DNA of 64,000 nucleotides from Peribacillus deserti (lineage in GTDB: Bacteria; Bacillota; Bacilli; Bacillales; DSM-1321), in NCBI RefSeq assembly GCF_002863585.1, contig NZ_PGUY01000063.1, positions 1-64,000 of the forward strand. Reading direction: 5' to 3'. Of the stretch, positions 18,410-27,128 are shown piece after piece (the stretch's first letter is position 1; every line of letters begins with the position of its first letter). Below the pieces are notes generated by a model. It had not been told where the DNA came from and did no database searches. It saw only the letters and a list, made by a program, of their open reading frames with translations. The position numbers were made by a program, and so were the translations under genes.

Positions 18410-19143
18410 TATTATTATATCATTTCATTTTCCAAAGTTTGTAAATATTGGAGAATACAAAATCGGAATACAATTAGCCCAATTACTTAAGGATTATTAC
18501 CATCTTAATGACATTCTTATAAACAATACTGGTTCATCTTCGGGGTATTCCCAAATCGACCATGTGGTCTTGACCCCATACGGGATATTCGTGATTGAGA
18601 CGAAGAATTACCAGGGGACAATATATGGGCAAAGGATCGCAAGACATGGATGGTGAATGGGAAATTTAAGATGAAGAATCCGCTTATGCAGAATTTTGGC
18701 CACATCCAGGCCCTTAAACCCTTGATTAACGAAATGTGTATCACCATTGTCTTATTAATGTGGTCAGTTTTAGTAAACGTTGTGCATTGAAAATAGATGG
18801 TGAGGTAAGAAAAATATCCTCCAATGAATTGGTTATTTATGATATTGAACTTACTGAATACATAGAGAGAAAAATAGCTGTTTTAAAGTTACAAACTAGG
18901 GAGCCGATCATCGGAGAATCGGAATTACTGGGAATCTATAATGCAATAAGGGGTGCGAATATCACTGGTCCCAAAGCGAGAGACATACATAAGACAAGCC
19001 TCCAAAACATACAACGTAAGAATTTGTGTGTAATGTGTAATCAGCCAGTTTCAGATAAAGTTGCGACATACTGCCTAACTAATAAGATATTTAATGGACA
19101 GATATATTGCTATGATCATCAGAAAAGGTTTAGCGATATATGA
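18410..19143 (+). pseudogene. NERD-domain protein, frameshifted
   Basis: Three frames join into one product. The first has NIGEYKIGIQLAQLL ... QIDHVVLTPYGIFVIETKNY, the core of the nuclease-related (NERD) domain. A one-base loss near 18625 shifts to AKDRKTWMVNGKFKMKNP ... and a second shift near 18750 leads to VSFSKRCALKIDGE ... and a C-terminal zinc ribbon (CVMC ... YCYDHQ). NERD proteins are predicted nucleases of unknown biology. The N-terminus lacks a start with a ribosome binding site and lies close to the beta-helix gene start. Confidence 0.75.
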
Positions 19144-19159
19144 AGATGGAGGATAAAGT

Positions 19160-19403
19160 ATGAAAGTTTTTGTAGTCGAAAATGATGGGTATCCTCGGCA
19201 TGCCTTATATACCGTTAAATAAAGTGAAAGCTTACCATATGGATAGACGTTATAGGTTAGGAGCTGTTTCATTAGGAAGCGAAGGTATATGGTTTAATTA
19301 TGAAAACGCTGTGGCCGACGAGGATTTCGAAAAAGCGGCAGAACATGTCCTTCAGCAGCTTAATACATCCGATACTTCTTGGATTACCTCACTAGTCAAA
19401 TAA
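19160..19403 (+). pseudogene. Small hypothetical gene, probably frameshifted
   Basis: ATG 19160 has a good GGAGG site and starts KVFVVEND, but this frame stops after 20 codons. The overlapping frame (from 19182) reads LGMPYIPLNKVKAYHMDRRY and continues to 19403. The two parts make one sensible 80-residue product with a single shift near 19185. No family is recognised. Confidence 0.4.
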
Positions 19404-19496
19404 TTTTTCCAAAAGGCTCTGTTAAAGGATAATGTTGATTTTTTATTTAAGCATAGGACTCCAGAATTGGAAGTCCAATTTTGCGTATAGCCCTAT

Positions 19497-19912
19497 TTAC
19501 TGTTGCCTTTTTAATAAAAACCTTGGAGAAGGAAGAACTTCTTGTTCAGCTTCAAAATAAGCGAGTTTATCTGGTATGCAAGAAATGTTGACGGCATTCC
19601 CATCCCAACTGCGTGTTCTAAGGCAGTTAATAATGGTAGTTCTTTGCCATCAATTTCTTCATCCAAGGAAATCACATAACAGGAGTTTCCAGCACCATTT
19701 TGTTTTAACAACTTTGCTATTGCTTCAGGGTCTGAATTTGGCTTTGGAATGTCAAACATATACTCTTCACGAAGAGTTGTTCTATAAGAATGACAAAGAC
19801 GACTTAGAGCATCCTTGCGTTTCTTAGCTGAAGACATTTCGAACAAAACCCTGTCTTGTAGCCTTTTAGTGAAAAATGCTTTTACAATTATTTTCTCTAT
19901 CTCTTTATCCAA
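19497..19912 (-). pseudogene. Hypothetical protein, frameshifted near its C-terminus
   Basis: The first frame gives about 105 plausible residues (IEKIIVKAFFTKRLQDRVLF ... EEIDGKELPLLTALEHAVG). It then drifts, while another frame reads ISCIPDKLAYFEAEQE and LPSPRFLLKRQQ to a stop at 19497, a natural-looking C-terminus. A single indel near 19590-19605 would join them. No family is named. Confidence 0.5.
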
Positions 19913-19945
19913 TCTAATCCCCCTTGCCCTAGGTTATTTTTCTGA

Positions 19946-20292
19946 TTATTCAATTGGGAAAATTCGATAGTCTAAGGCTATCATAAGTCTCATCAGAGTC
20001 AAGAATAGACAGCTATCAATCACCATTTTACTTATAATTGTAGAATCATTACGAAATCTGATGACATCCAAAAAGAGAATCAACCCAAATAATGGTCAAG
20101 ATATTTGGTTGCCACTCCCTTAAAACGGTCCATCCAGCTTTTTAATCGGCTGTGATAGTTATTAACATTTTGGATATGGTAAAGATCCTTGACTCGTTCC
20201 TTTCCATCCGATTTGAAGGGATAATGCTCCAATCCCTTTTCTTTTGAGTAGGTCTTAAAAGCCCTCCACGCATCAGTACAAAGGACATTCGA
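19946..20292 (-). mobile_element. IS1595-family transposase remnant (C-terminal part)
   Basis: The minus strand reads CTDAWRAFKTYSKEKGLEHY, then YHIQNVNNYHSRLKSWMDRF and, after one frameshift at the HYLG position, FLFLDVIRFRND to a stop. This is the C-terminal DDE region of IS1595-type transposases (DAW, and the N-N-x-H-S-R-L-K signature). It breaks off exactly at AAGAAAAAAGGAGCTCGC, where the duplicated yolD segment begins. Confidence 0.8.
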
Positions 20293-20384
20293 AGAAAAAA
20301 GGAGCTCGCACCTATTTTAGGTTAGATTCTCCTTTTAGATTCATAATAATGAACATAATGTTCATTAAAATAAATTCGAGCGAT

Positions 20385-20720
20385 CTATTCTACCCTCGTT
20401 GCACGTTTAATTGAGGAAAAGGATAATTTATGTATTTCTCCGTTCGCATCCAGGACACGAAGCTGCCTATTAATATCGTCTACATAGTGCACAAACCCTT
20501 CCAAGGAATTCATACGTTTATTCCGATAATACTGAAAGTGCAAAGGATATGTAAATTCCATTGATTCGGCAATGAGGTTGTTTACTTCCTCCAGCTGTTG
20601 CTCGTCTATAATAGGTTCACTTTCTTCATAATATTCTTCATTTGCAAACTTCCTCAACATGTTGACATGTTCAGGAAGCATTAAACTGGTCCATTTTATA
20701 TTTCCGCGGTCTCGAATCAT
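20385..20720 (-). CDS. yolD: YolD-like protein (111 aa)
   Basis: Starts at ATG 20720 after GAGGAGTGATA. The opening IRDRGNIKWTSLMLPEHVNML and the later FQYYRNKRMNSLEGFVHYVD are hallmarks of the YolD-like family (PF08863). In Bacillus these proteins are SOS-induced partners of Y-family DNA polymerases (UvrX, YqjW). A LexA-type box is 27 bases upstream. No Y-family polymerase follows; the space is occupied by an IS1595 remnant, so the gene looks orphaned. Confidence 0.85.
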   Translation of the reverse strand: MIRDRGNIKWTSLMLPEHVNMLRKFANEEYYEESEPIIDEQQLEEVNNLIAESMEFTYPLHFQYYRNKRMNSLEGFVHYVDDINRQLRVLDANGEIHKLSFSSIKRATRVE

Positions 20721-20747
20721 ATTATCACTCCTCACTAAAAGTATATA

Positions 20748-20761
20748 CGAACATTTGTTCC
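20748..20761. promoter_or_regulatory. LexA SOS box upstream of yolD
   Basis: CGAACATTTGTTCC matches CGAAC-N4-GTTCG except the last base. It lies between yolD and a divergent small hydrophobic frame, so it could control both. Confidence 0.8.
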
Positions 20762-20784
20762 TGTGTAAAAGAAAACATTTATTG

Positions 20785-20865
20785 ATGCTCAATGGCGTTT
20801 TCGGAATTCTTTTCATTATTTGTAACATAGCAATTGAAATACGAGGTAAGAGGATGATCAAATAA
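20785..20865 (+). CDS. Possible small membrane peptide (26 aa)
   Basis: A short frame with one hydrophobic span (GVFGILFIICNIAI) and a basic tail (RGKRMIK), 24 bases from the LexA box and divergent from yolD. No good ribosome binding site is seen. It is listed because a similar hydrophobic frame lies beside the other SOS box at 10150. Confidence 0.25.
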   Translation: MLNGVFGILFIICNIAIEIRGKRMIK

Positions 20866-21036
20866 GAGAGTAGATGTCCTTGCAGTGTGTACGCAGATTG
20901 TTTAATTGCTGCCAGCTCATATTGTTGAAAGGAGGCTTAGGCTAGAGATGGGGCTTTAACTGCTTTTTATAATGTCTTAAGTTTTACTTTTAAACACTGA
21001 TTCTAAAATAAGTCTTTATAGGGAGAATGAGATTAA

Positions 21037-21366
21037 ATGAAAAATGATACATTTATGAGAGTGATTCTAAGCGGCATATTTGTGTGTTTAGCCATCATCG
21101 TATTCAAATTGAATTCCGACGAACCAACTCATTTACCAACGCCAAACGTTGAAGTAGATAACCAGGGAGGAAGGGTTGTTCAAATTGCGCCAAACAGGGT
21201 TGGAGTGGTTGATACTGGTAGCGGAAGCGGGTGGGAGCAACTCGTCATTTTTGAATACAATGAAGCTGCAAAAAAGTTTGAGGTTGTAAGTTCCTTCCTT
21301 ATGAGGATGTATTTAACCACCCTGAGGAAAATGGGATTCCAGTGAGGGATGATAAATATGGAAATT
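21037..21366 (+). CDS. Membrane-anchored hypothetical protein, possible late frameshift
   Basis: ATG after AGGGAGAATGAG. One N-terminal membrane span (ILSGIFVCLAIIVF), then an extracytoplasmic part with VVQIAPNRVGVVDTGSGSGW. The initial frame ends at 21345 in an odd MRMYLTTLRKMGF tail, whereas the neighbouring frame reads FPYEDVFNHPEENG and stops at 21366, a more natural end. A one-base indel near 21297 would explain this. Confidence 0.55.
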
Positions 21367-21491
21367 AGAAGGGTGACATTTTAAAAACCAAAGGAGAATG
21401 ACCTAAATATAATCAAAGAAAACGAGATTCTATCTTGGTAAAAAAAGACAGCATAGAACTGTAAATGATATAAATGGAGGAGGAAAAAAGG

Positions 21492-21923
21492 ATGGGAGCT
21501 TGGGGTTCTGGCTTATGGGAAGATGATTTATCTTGCGATATTCAAGATGAATGGAATGAACTGATGGATGAAGGGGTAAGTCCAAGAAAAGCTACAAAAA
21601 TAATTCTAAAATCGTGGCAGGAAGAGTTTTCTGATTACGATGATGAAGAGGATAAACAGGCAGATGAATCAATTCTGTTCATTTCTCTTGCAGGTCTTCA
21701 AATGAGACATAGGGTTTTGACCGCTTCTGTTAAAAAGAAGGCGATCCAGTTAATTGAAAAAGGTGCAGATCTTGCTCTATGGGAGGAGGCCCATGATGAG
21801 AGTTATCAGGAAAGAAAAAAGGTACTGGAAGAGTTTAAAATAAAATTAAAAAACCAAAGTCCAGTCTATTTTAATTTCAGCCATAGAGTATCTTTATATA
21901 GAGAATTTAAGAGGGAAAAATAA
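21492..21923 (+). CDS. MGAWGSG-type hypothetical protein (143 aa)
   Basis: ATG 21492 is preceded by AGGAGG. The opening MGAWGSGLWEDDLSCDIQDE is shared by a set of small Bacillus proteins resembling DUF4259, some of which are annotated as immunity-like. Acidic, soluble, one chain of predicted helices. The neighbour at 21968 is similar in size and also unassigned. A toxin-immunity role is only a guess; no toxin gene is nearby. Confidence 0.65.
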   Translation: MGAWGSGLWEDDLSCDIQDEWNELMDEGVSPRKATKIILKSWQEEFSDYDDEEDKQADESILFISLAGLQMRHRVLTASVKKKAIQLIEKGADLALWEEAHDESYQERKKVLEEFKIKLKNQSPVYFNFSHRVSLYREFKREK

Positions 21924-21967
21924 TAGAGCTTTTATAAAAACTGTCTGCCTTATCGGAGGTTTGAATA

Positions 21968-22390
21968 ATGGGGGAACGTATTGAAATTATTTATGAGTTA
22001 AATAATTTGAAAGGAACTTGTTACGTTGAAATAAAACCAGGTGAATATTCGGGGGTAAATTGGGGTGAAGAGTCCATTTTCTTTACAGATAAAACCTTTA
22101 CCTATTTTTCAAAGGCAATTGAAAAACATTACAAAGAATATTCTCTATGGGGCATAAGCGAAATAAACAGGGAGACTTGGAACTTAGTCCTTAAGGAACT
22201 AGAGGAACTTAAAATATTTTTATCAAACAGTCCAAACCCTGAAGATTTGAGGAAGCATATTGAATACTTGTATTTAGGCATCACAGAGAAATATATTTTA
22301 GAAAATCTAAATAAAAACTTAGATGATTTGGTGAAAGTAATTACTGAATTTCAATCTTGGATAAACGAAAAGAGTAAAGATAACGAGTAA
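21968..22390 (+). CDS. Hypothetical protein (140 aa)
   Basis: ATG after CGGAGGTTTGAATA. Beta strands followed by a helical C-terminal half (EELKIFLSNSPNPEDLRKHI). Cytoplasmic, no signal peptide. Probably expressed with the preceding gene (44 bases apart). Unrecognised. Confidence 0.55.
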   Translation: MGERIEIIYELNNLKGTCYVEIKPGEYSGVNWGEESIFFTDKTFTYFSKAIEKHYKEYSLWGISEINRETWNLVLKELEELKIFLSNSPNPEDLRKHIEYLYLGITEKYILENLNKNLDDLVKVITEFQSWINEKSKDNE

Positions 22391-22478
22391 ATCACCATTT
22401 TAGGTGTTTGAGGATTAATGGGAACATTTAAGTTGATGTTGCCCTAGACGGGTATAAAAATTTCTTAGCGTTCTACTT

Positions 22479-22566
22479 CAACTAATGGGTGCGTTAGTTG
22501 AAGATCATTCGGCTGCTGATGCAGTCTTTTTTGTTGCACTAACGGGGCAGTTAGTTTAAGAAGAGT
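22479..22566 (+). repeat. Dispersed small palindromic repeat, copy 2
   Basis: The best-preserved copy: CAACTAATGGGTGCGTTAG, central GGCTGCTGATGCAGTC hairpin with T6, and right end ACTAACGGGGCAGTTAG. A fragment of the right end recurs near 22737-22762. Confidence 0.75.
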
Positions 22567-22591
22567 TTCCTTTTTTCCATAAATTATTAAC

Positions 22592-22699
22592 GGAAATTGG
22601 TTTAGGAATCACCTTTCCGAAGACCCAGAAGGAAAATGTAAAGAAGATTTATATGTACCAATTAAAGAAAATATTGTAAACATAACAATTTCAAACTAG
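22592..22699 (+). pseudogene. C-terminal fragment of a GyrI/effector-binding-like protein
   Basis: Reads NWFRNHLSEDPEGKCKEDLY then VPIKEN to a stop. The E-D-L-Y-V-P-I-K ending is typical of AraC effector-binding/GyrI-like domains. The rest of the gene is absent; the fragment begins right after a dispersed repeat. Confidence 0.5.
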
Positions 22700-22702
22700 A
22701 AG

Positions 22703-22732
22703 TGTCACCATCAAAGGTGGCATTTTTTTTAT
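22703..22732 (+). terminator. Rho-independent terminator
   Basis: TGTCACC / GGTGGCA stem with T8 tail, 3 bases after the fragment stop. The following 22733-22889 holds only a partial repeat end. Confidence 0.75.
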
Positions 22733-22889
22733 TGATCTAACGGGGCATTTAAATTGAAGAACGGTGTTTAACTGGTGATTAACAGCACTTGGGTACTTAT
22801 TCTGATAGAAAATTATATTAGTTTGAATAAGTTAAGCCTAAATTTAATAAATTAATAATCCTTACTAGACCAAATTAGGAGTGTGTTAT

Positions 22890-23929
22890 ATGTCGACAAA
22901 TCGTTTTAGGAATATTGTATTTGAGGGTGGCGGAGTTAAAGGGCTTGCATATATTGGAGCATTAAAAGCTCTAGAAAAATCAACAGTCATTAATAGTATA
23001 AAACGCGTTGGTGGGACATCAGCAGGAGCAATAACAGCATTACTTCTGGGGTTAGGGATAAACTCTGAAGAGATTGAAGCATATTTAAACGGAAAAAGTC
23101 TTGAGGATTTAGAAGATAATAGCGTGGTTGACCTGATGGACACAAGAAGATTATTAAATAAATATGGATGGAATAAAGGGGAAGAATTAAGAAAATGGAT
23201 TGGGGACGCAATAAAAAACGCAACTGGTAATGAGAATTCAACCTTTGAAGATATAAAAAAAGTTCAAAAAGAAAAAAATTTTAAGGATATGTACTTTATA
23301 GGTACTAATTTAGCGACACATTCATCCAAAATTTTTTGCTATGAACTTACACCAAATACTCCTTTAATTGATGCAGTTGTTATTTCTGCGTCTATACCAC
23401 TCTATTTTCCAGCAATAATTGATAAGGAAGGAAATTGTTATGTTGATGGGGGGTTTTAATGAACTACCCAATTAGACTTTTTGATGAAGAAGGTTTTATT
23501 GAAAGTACTGAATTATTTAGAGTGCATACACCACCCAACTATGACGCTGCAAATAAGCTAAAGAAACAACTAGTGATCACCAATATTACAGAAACTGACT
23601 ATAAACCGAATAAAGAAACTATTGGATTTCGATTAGATTCGGGAGATGTAATTAATTTTTTTAATACAAAAGAAGCGATTGTTCATCCAATTACCAACAT
23701 CTATGATTTTACAAAGCACCTCATTAGAACCTTAAAAGAGTATCAAAACCATACACATTTAAATGATACTGACATATCCAGAACCATTTTTTTAGATGTT
23801 AGTCGCGTTAGATCAACTGGCTGGAATATTTCAAATGACCTGAGAAAAGAAATAAAAAGAAAAGCTTACGACAGTACGAAAGAGTACTTGGAGAAATTCA
23901 ACATTTATGTACCTGAATATACAGAATAA
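22890..23929 (+). pseudogene. Patatin-like phospholipase, split by a frameshift
   Basis: ATG 22890 after AGGAG at 8 bases. The first part has the oxyanion loop FEGGGVKGLAYIGA and the nucleophile elbow GGTSAGA; it ends at DGGF, the catalytic Asp motif, where TTTT (23454-23457) makes a stop. The second frame continues at once with MNYPIRLFDEEGF, the normal continuation of DGG-x-L-x-N-x-P. One missing T explains the split. The stop and next start overlap (TAATG), so two coupled peptides are conceivable. Patatin enzymes cleave acyl lipids; some are phage-defence effectors, but no cyclase or other partner is nearby. Confidence 0.8.
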
Positions 23930-23981
23930 AATTTAAAAAGTTTAGTCCGAAAAATAAATTTTATGAAATGGTGATGGTAAT

Positions 23982-24308
23982 TTGTCTTTAATTTATAAGA
24001 ATGTAGTGTTTTTAGTTCCAGAAATGAATTTGGAAAAGGAGCTAGTTTGGTGTGAATTTCGAGTAAGAATACATACCTTGTCAGAATTGCGATATCAAGT
24101 TCGTGTTTTCGAAGCATCTGAGGAATATTCGCCGAACCTTGTGTATAGAAAAGGAATAAGTATAGCTGATTCCTCTTGGGAGAAAACTCCAAAAAAAGCC
24201 AGAGAGGATGTCGAAGAAGAAGTTGGTGAATTAAAGAGAGATAATATTAAATGGCAAGAATGGATTGGTGAACCATTTAGTATTCCGATCATCAGAGAAG
24301 ATTTTTAA
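23982..24308 (+). CDS. Hypothetical protein (108 aa)
   Basis: TTG start after GGTGATGG. A small soluble protein rich in Glu, Trp and aromatic residues, ending WIGEPFSIPIIREDF. No family is recognised. It follows the patatin pseudogene by 52 bases without a terminator. Confidence 0.5.
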   Translation: MSLIYKNVVFLVPEMNLEKELVWCEFRVRIHTLSELRYQVRVFEASEEYSPNLVYRKGISIADSSWEKTPKKAREDVEEEVGELKRDNIKWQEWIGEPFSIPIIREDF

Positions 24309-24502
24309 GTACGGAAGAGTTGTATAAGGTTTTTATTATTTAATTACGGTAGCTAAGCGAAACAGGGAGTTGTTGAACTGGCTGCTCATATTGTGTTTTT
24401 ATTGCATAATACGTTTGCTAAAAAATGTTTAAGCAAATATTAGAGTTTTAGACATATGAAGGTGTTCGTTTAGTGCATCTCTATTTATGGAGGATTCATC
24501 AA

Positions 24503-25177
24503 ATGAACGAAAATGTTGTTATAGTTTGTATTAGTGGTCGTAGTGGTTCCTCTGTTGGGACTACTGGAATTGAGCGAATACGTGATATGTTACGTAAAGA
24601 GCTATATACTCTAGAAATTAACCCTGAAAATATATTTCGAAGAAGTTGGAATCGAAATGAAGATGATAACCCGTTTGGGGAGCCAGACGTTAATGACATT
24701 AACTCGGAGATAAATCATCGGACAACAAGTCCAAGTTATTTGGCGATAATTGGACATAGCTATGGTGGATGGGCAGCTTGTAGATTATCTAAAGTAACTA
24801 ATAGGATACCTGATTTTGTTGGGCTCATAGATCCTGTTTTTGGATTGAAGAATAGTTTGGGGGCACAAGACGTACCTAGAGGAAATTTAATTAAGAACTG
24901 GTACCAAAATAACTGTATCGTGAACGGAGATCCATGTACAGGTTTAGGAAAAATCCCATGTTCTCAAAGAGGAGCAGGTTTTTCATGTGGGTATCAAAAT
25001 GTAGAAGGAGCTATTAACGTACAAGAGGAATTTAGGAGAGATTGGAATGGAAATAGGAAACGAGTAAGTTGTTTAGGTGGAAGGCGATATATATTAACTT
25101 CTCATGTAGATATAGATGAAGACTCTTGGATACATAGACAAATTAGAGACCAAATTTATTCTGATCTAAGTAGATAG
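24503..25177 (+). CDS. Alpha/beta-hydrolase, lipase-like (224 aa)
   Basis: The ATG at 24503 follows ATGGAGG. The nucleophile elbow is IIGHSYGGWAA near residue 87. A candidate acid is the Asp in GLIDPVFG and a candidate histidine in LTSHVDIDEDSW close to the C-terminus, so the triad order Ser-Asp-His fits. Four to five cysteines lie in the middle (DPCTGLGKIPCSQRGAGFSC), unusual for a cytoplasmic enzyme. No signal peptide is seen. Substrate unknown. It lies near the patatin pseudogene, another lipid-acting family. Confidence 0.65.
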   Translation: MNENVVIVCISGRSGSSVGTTGIERIRDMLRKELYTLEINPENIFRRSWNRNEDDNPFGEPDVNDINSEINHRTTSPSYLAIIGHSYGGWAACRLSKVTNRIPDFVGLIDPVFGLKNSLGAQDVPRGNLIKNWYQNNCIVNGDPCTGLGKIPCSQRGAGFSCGYQNVEGAINVQEEFRRDWNGNRKRVSCLGGRRYILTSHVDIDEDSWIHRQIRDQIYSDLSR

Positions 25178-25239
25178 TACGACTGCAAGATAAAATTCAC
25201 TTTTTATTTTTATCACAACAAATTTGTGAAAAGCTGCAC

Positions 25240-25290
25240 TTAAACTAACGGGTGAGTTAGTAGAATAAGACTGGTTGTTCGTTTTTTCTG
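25240..25290 (+). repeat. Dispersed small repeat, partial copy 3
   Basis: Left half only: TTAAACTAACGGGTGAGTTAG, then diverged sequence ending GTTTTTTCTG. Confidence 0.6.
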
Positions 25291-25371
25291 TAATTATAAA
25301 ATAATCCTATGCACTTACTTGGTTTTATTTTATAATGTAATCTGATTAAAAGAAAATTGAGGCGGGTTACT

Positions 25372-25557
25372 TTGAAAGCAGAAGAAGTACGATACAATGG
25401 CAAGGTTTATACGGTTATACATAAGTATTCTTCGGGCTATTGTGAAATCAGTGAATCAGGAAGCCAATTTAATGTTGAATTAGTACATGAAACAAATTTA
25501 CAGAAGATTGATTTCCCCTCTAATCAACAAGAAATAAACACCGATCCTAAAACTTAA
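25372..25557 (+). CDS. Small hypothetical protein (61 aa)
   Basis: TTG 25372 is the best start, 5-6 bases after GAGGCGGG. Product begins KAEEVRYNGKVYTVIHKYSS and is a compact beta-rich peptide of a kind common in Bacillus genomes. Its stop codon lies inside the left end of repeat copy 4. Confidence 0.55.
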   Translation: MKAEEVRYNGKVYTVIHKYSSGYCEISESGSQFNVELVHETNLQKIDFPSNQQEINTDPKT

Positions 25558-25642
25558 ACAAACAGGTGCGTTTGTTGAACAAGGCTGGAGCTGCTATGGC
25601 AGCTTTTTTGTTGTTCCGCTAAAGGACAATTTAGTTGGAAAC
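25553..25642 (+). repeat. Dispersed small palindromic repeat, copy 4
   Basis: CTTAAACAAACAGGTGCG TTTGTTG, then GCTGCTATGGCAGC hairpin with T6 and a right end GTTCCGCTAAAGGACAATTT. It can act as the terminator of the preceding small gene, with which it overlaps by 5 bases. Confidence 0.7.
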
Positions 25643-25671
25643 ACTTCGAAATTTTGGGAGCTGACTTTTTA

Positions 25672-25950
25672 ATGCTAAAAGATCTTTGTAGTTGTAAAAT
25701 TACAAATTCATTAAAAATCGAAGCTGATTTTGTGGCTGATGCAATTTGGTGCAACCAATGTGGGGAAAATCTTGATATCGAGGACTTTCCGATAACAGAA
25801 AATTTAAAGGTGGAGTTAAATCAATGGACTGGTCTATATAAGAAAATCTCTATAAAGGAACATAATTCAAGAGGGGAACATCTTACGGAAAAAGTAAAAG
25901 AAGAACTCGGTCCAGAATATAAAATAGTTTTTATACCTGACCGTAAATGA
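25672..25950 (+). CDS. Small hypothetical protein with Cys motifs (92 aa)
   Basis: ATG 25672 after GGGAG. CSCK near residue 6 and CNQCGEN near residue 27 may bind zinc. The remaining part is alpha/beta (TENLKVELNQWTGLYKKI). Unassigned but looks like an intact Bacillus conserved hypothetical. Confidence 0.55.
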   Translation: MLKDLCSCKITNSLKIEADFVADAIWCNQCGENLDIEDFPITENLKVELNQWTGLYKKISIKEHNSRGEHLTEKVKEELGPEYKIVFIPDRK

Positions 25951-26001
25951 ACTAACGTGGCAGGGTAGGTCAAGAGACGTAATAGGAGGTATTGTGGTTT
26001 T

Positions 26002-26076
26002 ATGAAAAATTATTTCGATGAAGAAAACTATACAGGGAACCCACTTCACATAGATAATTATAAAGACCAAAACTAA
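26002..26076 (+). CDS. Very short ORF (24 aa) with strong ribosome binding site
   Basis: AGGAGG precedes the ATG by 13 bases. The acidic peptide (KNYFDEENYTGNPLHIDNYK) has no known match and could be the 5' end of a truncated gene. Confidence 0.25.
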   Translation: MKNYFDEENYTGNPLHIDNYKDQN

Positions 26077-26200
26077 CGCTCTATCCTTGCAATTGTAAAA
26101 TCAGCTTTGTGGTTTATTATCGAAATTATTATTTGGAAATACTTTTCTTTTTAGAGGATTTTAATGATAAAATAACAGGTGTTAACAGAGGGGGAACAGC

Positions 26201-26992
26201 ATGAAAATTACACATGGTATCAGTGCATTCACCATCACTTCCGCTTTGATTTTAGCTGGGTGCGGTGCGAAAGAAACAACGGATAAAAAAGAAGAAACGG
26301 TAGTTCAGGCGAGCGATGTTATAAAAGATAAAGAGGTTGTGCATACAAAAGAAAAAGAAGTTATACATACAAAAGAAGAGAAGTTGGCGGAACTTTCTTC
26401 CACTTATAAAGAAATGGGAAAGTATTTTGCGGAATGGCAGCTTCCGAAAGATGGTATCCTCCCGAAAGATGACCCGCAGTGGAATGAAACTGAACCACTG
26501 GACGGAAGCGACCCGCATGAAGCATTTGTATACTACGATAATGGATATGGCTTCGATAAAAGGACGGGTTATAATTTTGTCATTGCGTATGACACAGATG
26601 ATGAAGGCAACGGAAAACCTAAGCCCCCAACACCCGACCAGCGTGTTGGAGTAATAATGGCTATTATCGATGAAATGGCTCAAGATGGAGACCATGTTTT
26701 GGATAGTGATCCCATGTATATCAAAGATGCAAACGGAAAGAAAATTCTGAACCAAACGTTTATGGAAAACCTTAAAGCAGATATTAATAACAGTATAGAC
26801 AACCTTTCCAAAGTAAGAGATTTTGCCCAAAAAGATCACGCTGAACCACTGGAAGCGTGGGCAAATGAAACCATCAGTTTCTTTTTAGGTGCAAATAAAA
26901 CAGTCAACATAAAAGATGGTTGGCAGCTTTATTCAAAAGGCATGGATAATATCGAACAACTGAACAAAACTATTGAAATGGCAAGAAGCTGA
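26201..26992 (+). CDS. Lipoprotein (263 aa)
   Basis: ATG after GAGGGGGAA. Lipobox ILAGC with Cys21, then a charged linker containing two near-identical segments (KEVVHTKE and KEVIHTKE) and a globular C-terminal part rich in helices. The mature protein is expected to be anchored on the outer face of the membrane. No family is named. Followed closely by another lipoprotein gene at 27129. Confidence 0.75.
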   Translation: MKITHGISAFTITSALILAGCGAKETTDKKEETVVQASDVIKDKEVVHTKEKEVIHTKEEKLAELSSTYKEMGKYFAEWQLPKDGILPKDDPQWNETEPLDGSDPHEAFVYYDNGYGFDKRTGYNFVIAYDTDDEGNGKPKPPTPDQRVGVIMAIIDEMAQDGDHVLDSDPMYIKDANGKKILNQTFMENLKADINNSIDNLSKVRDFAQKDHAEPLEAWANETISFFLGANKTVNIKDGWQLYSKGMDNIEQLNKTIEMARS

Positions 26993-27019
26993 ATGTCCCT
27001 ACTGGGGCATTCTTTTTTT
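26991..27019 (+). terminator. Rho-independent terminator
   Basis: GAATGTCCC / GGGGCATTC stem, 4-base loop, T7 tail; it begins in the stop codon. Confidence 0.85.
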
Positions 27020-27128
27020 GTTTTCATTCTGTTATTTTGTGTTTTTCGTTCAATCACCAGGATTTTGGCCACTAATGACTAAACTCTTGCTAATGAGAAT
27101 AAAATGAAGGATTCCAAGGAGGTGTAGG

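Larger units (their letters stand above)
20293..20770. repeat. Duplicated yolD segment, intact copy
   Basis: Matches 9618-10080 outside the inverted part of that copy. Includes a shared hairpin region (GGAGCTCGCACC ... GGTTAGATTCTCC) downstream of yolD and the LexA box upstream. Confidence 0.75.

Noticed and set aside
22890-23929. CBASS-type defence system around the patatin gene
   Set aside because: No nucleotide cyclase or accessory E1/E2/JAB-type gene is present on either side.
26252-26839. 195-codon minus-strand frame
   Set aside because: Antisense to a lipoprotein with a proper lipobox and ribosome binding site; the product is a low-complexity aromatic chain.
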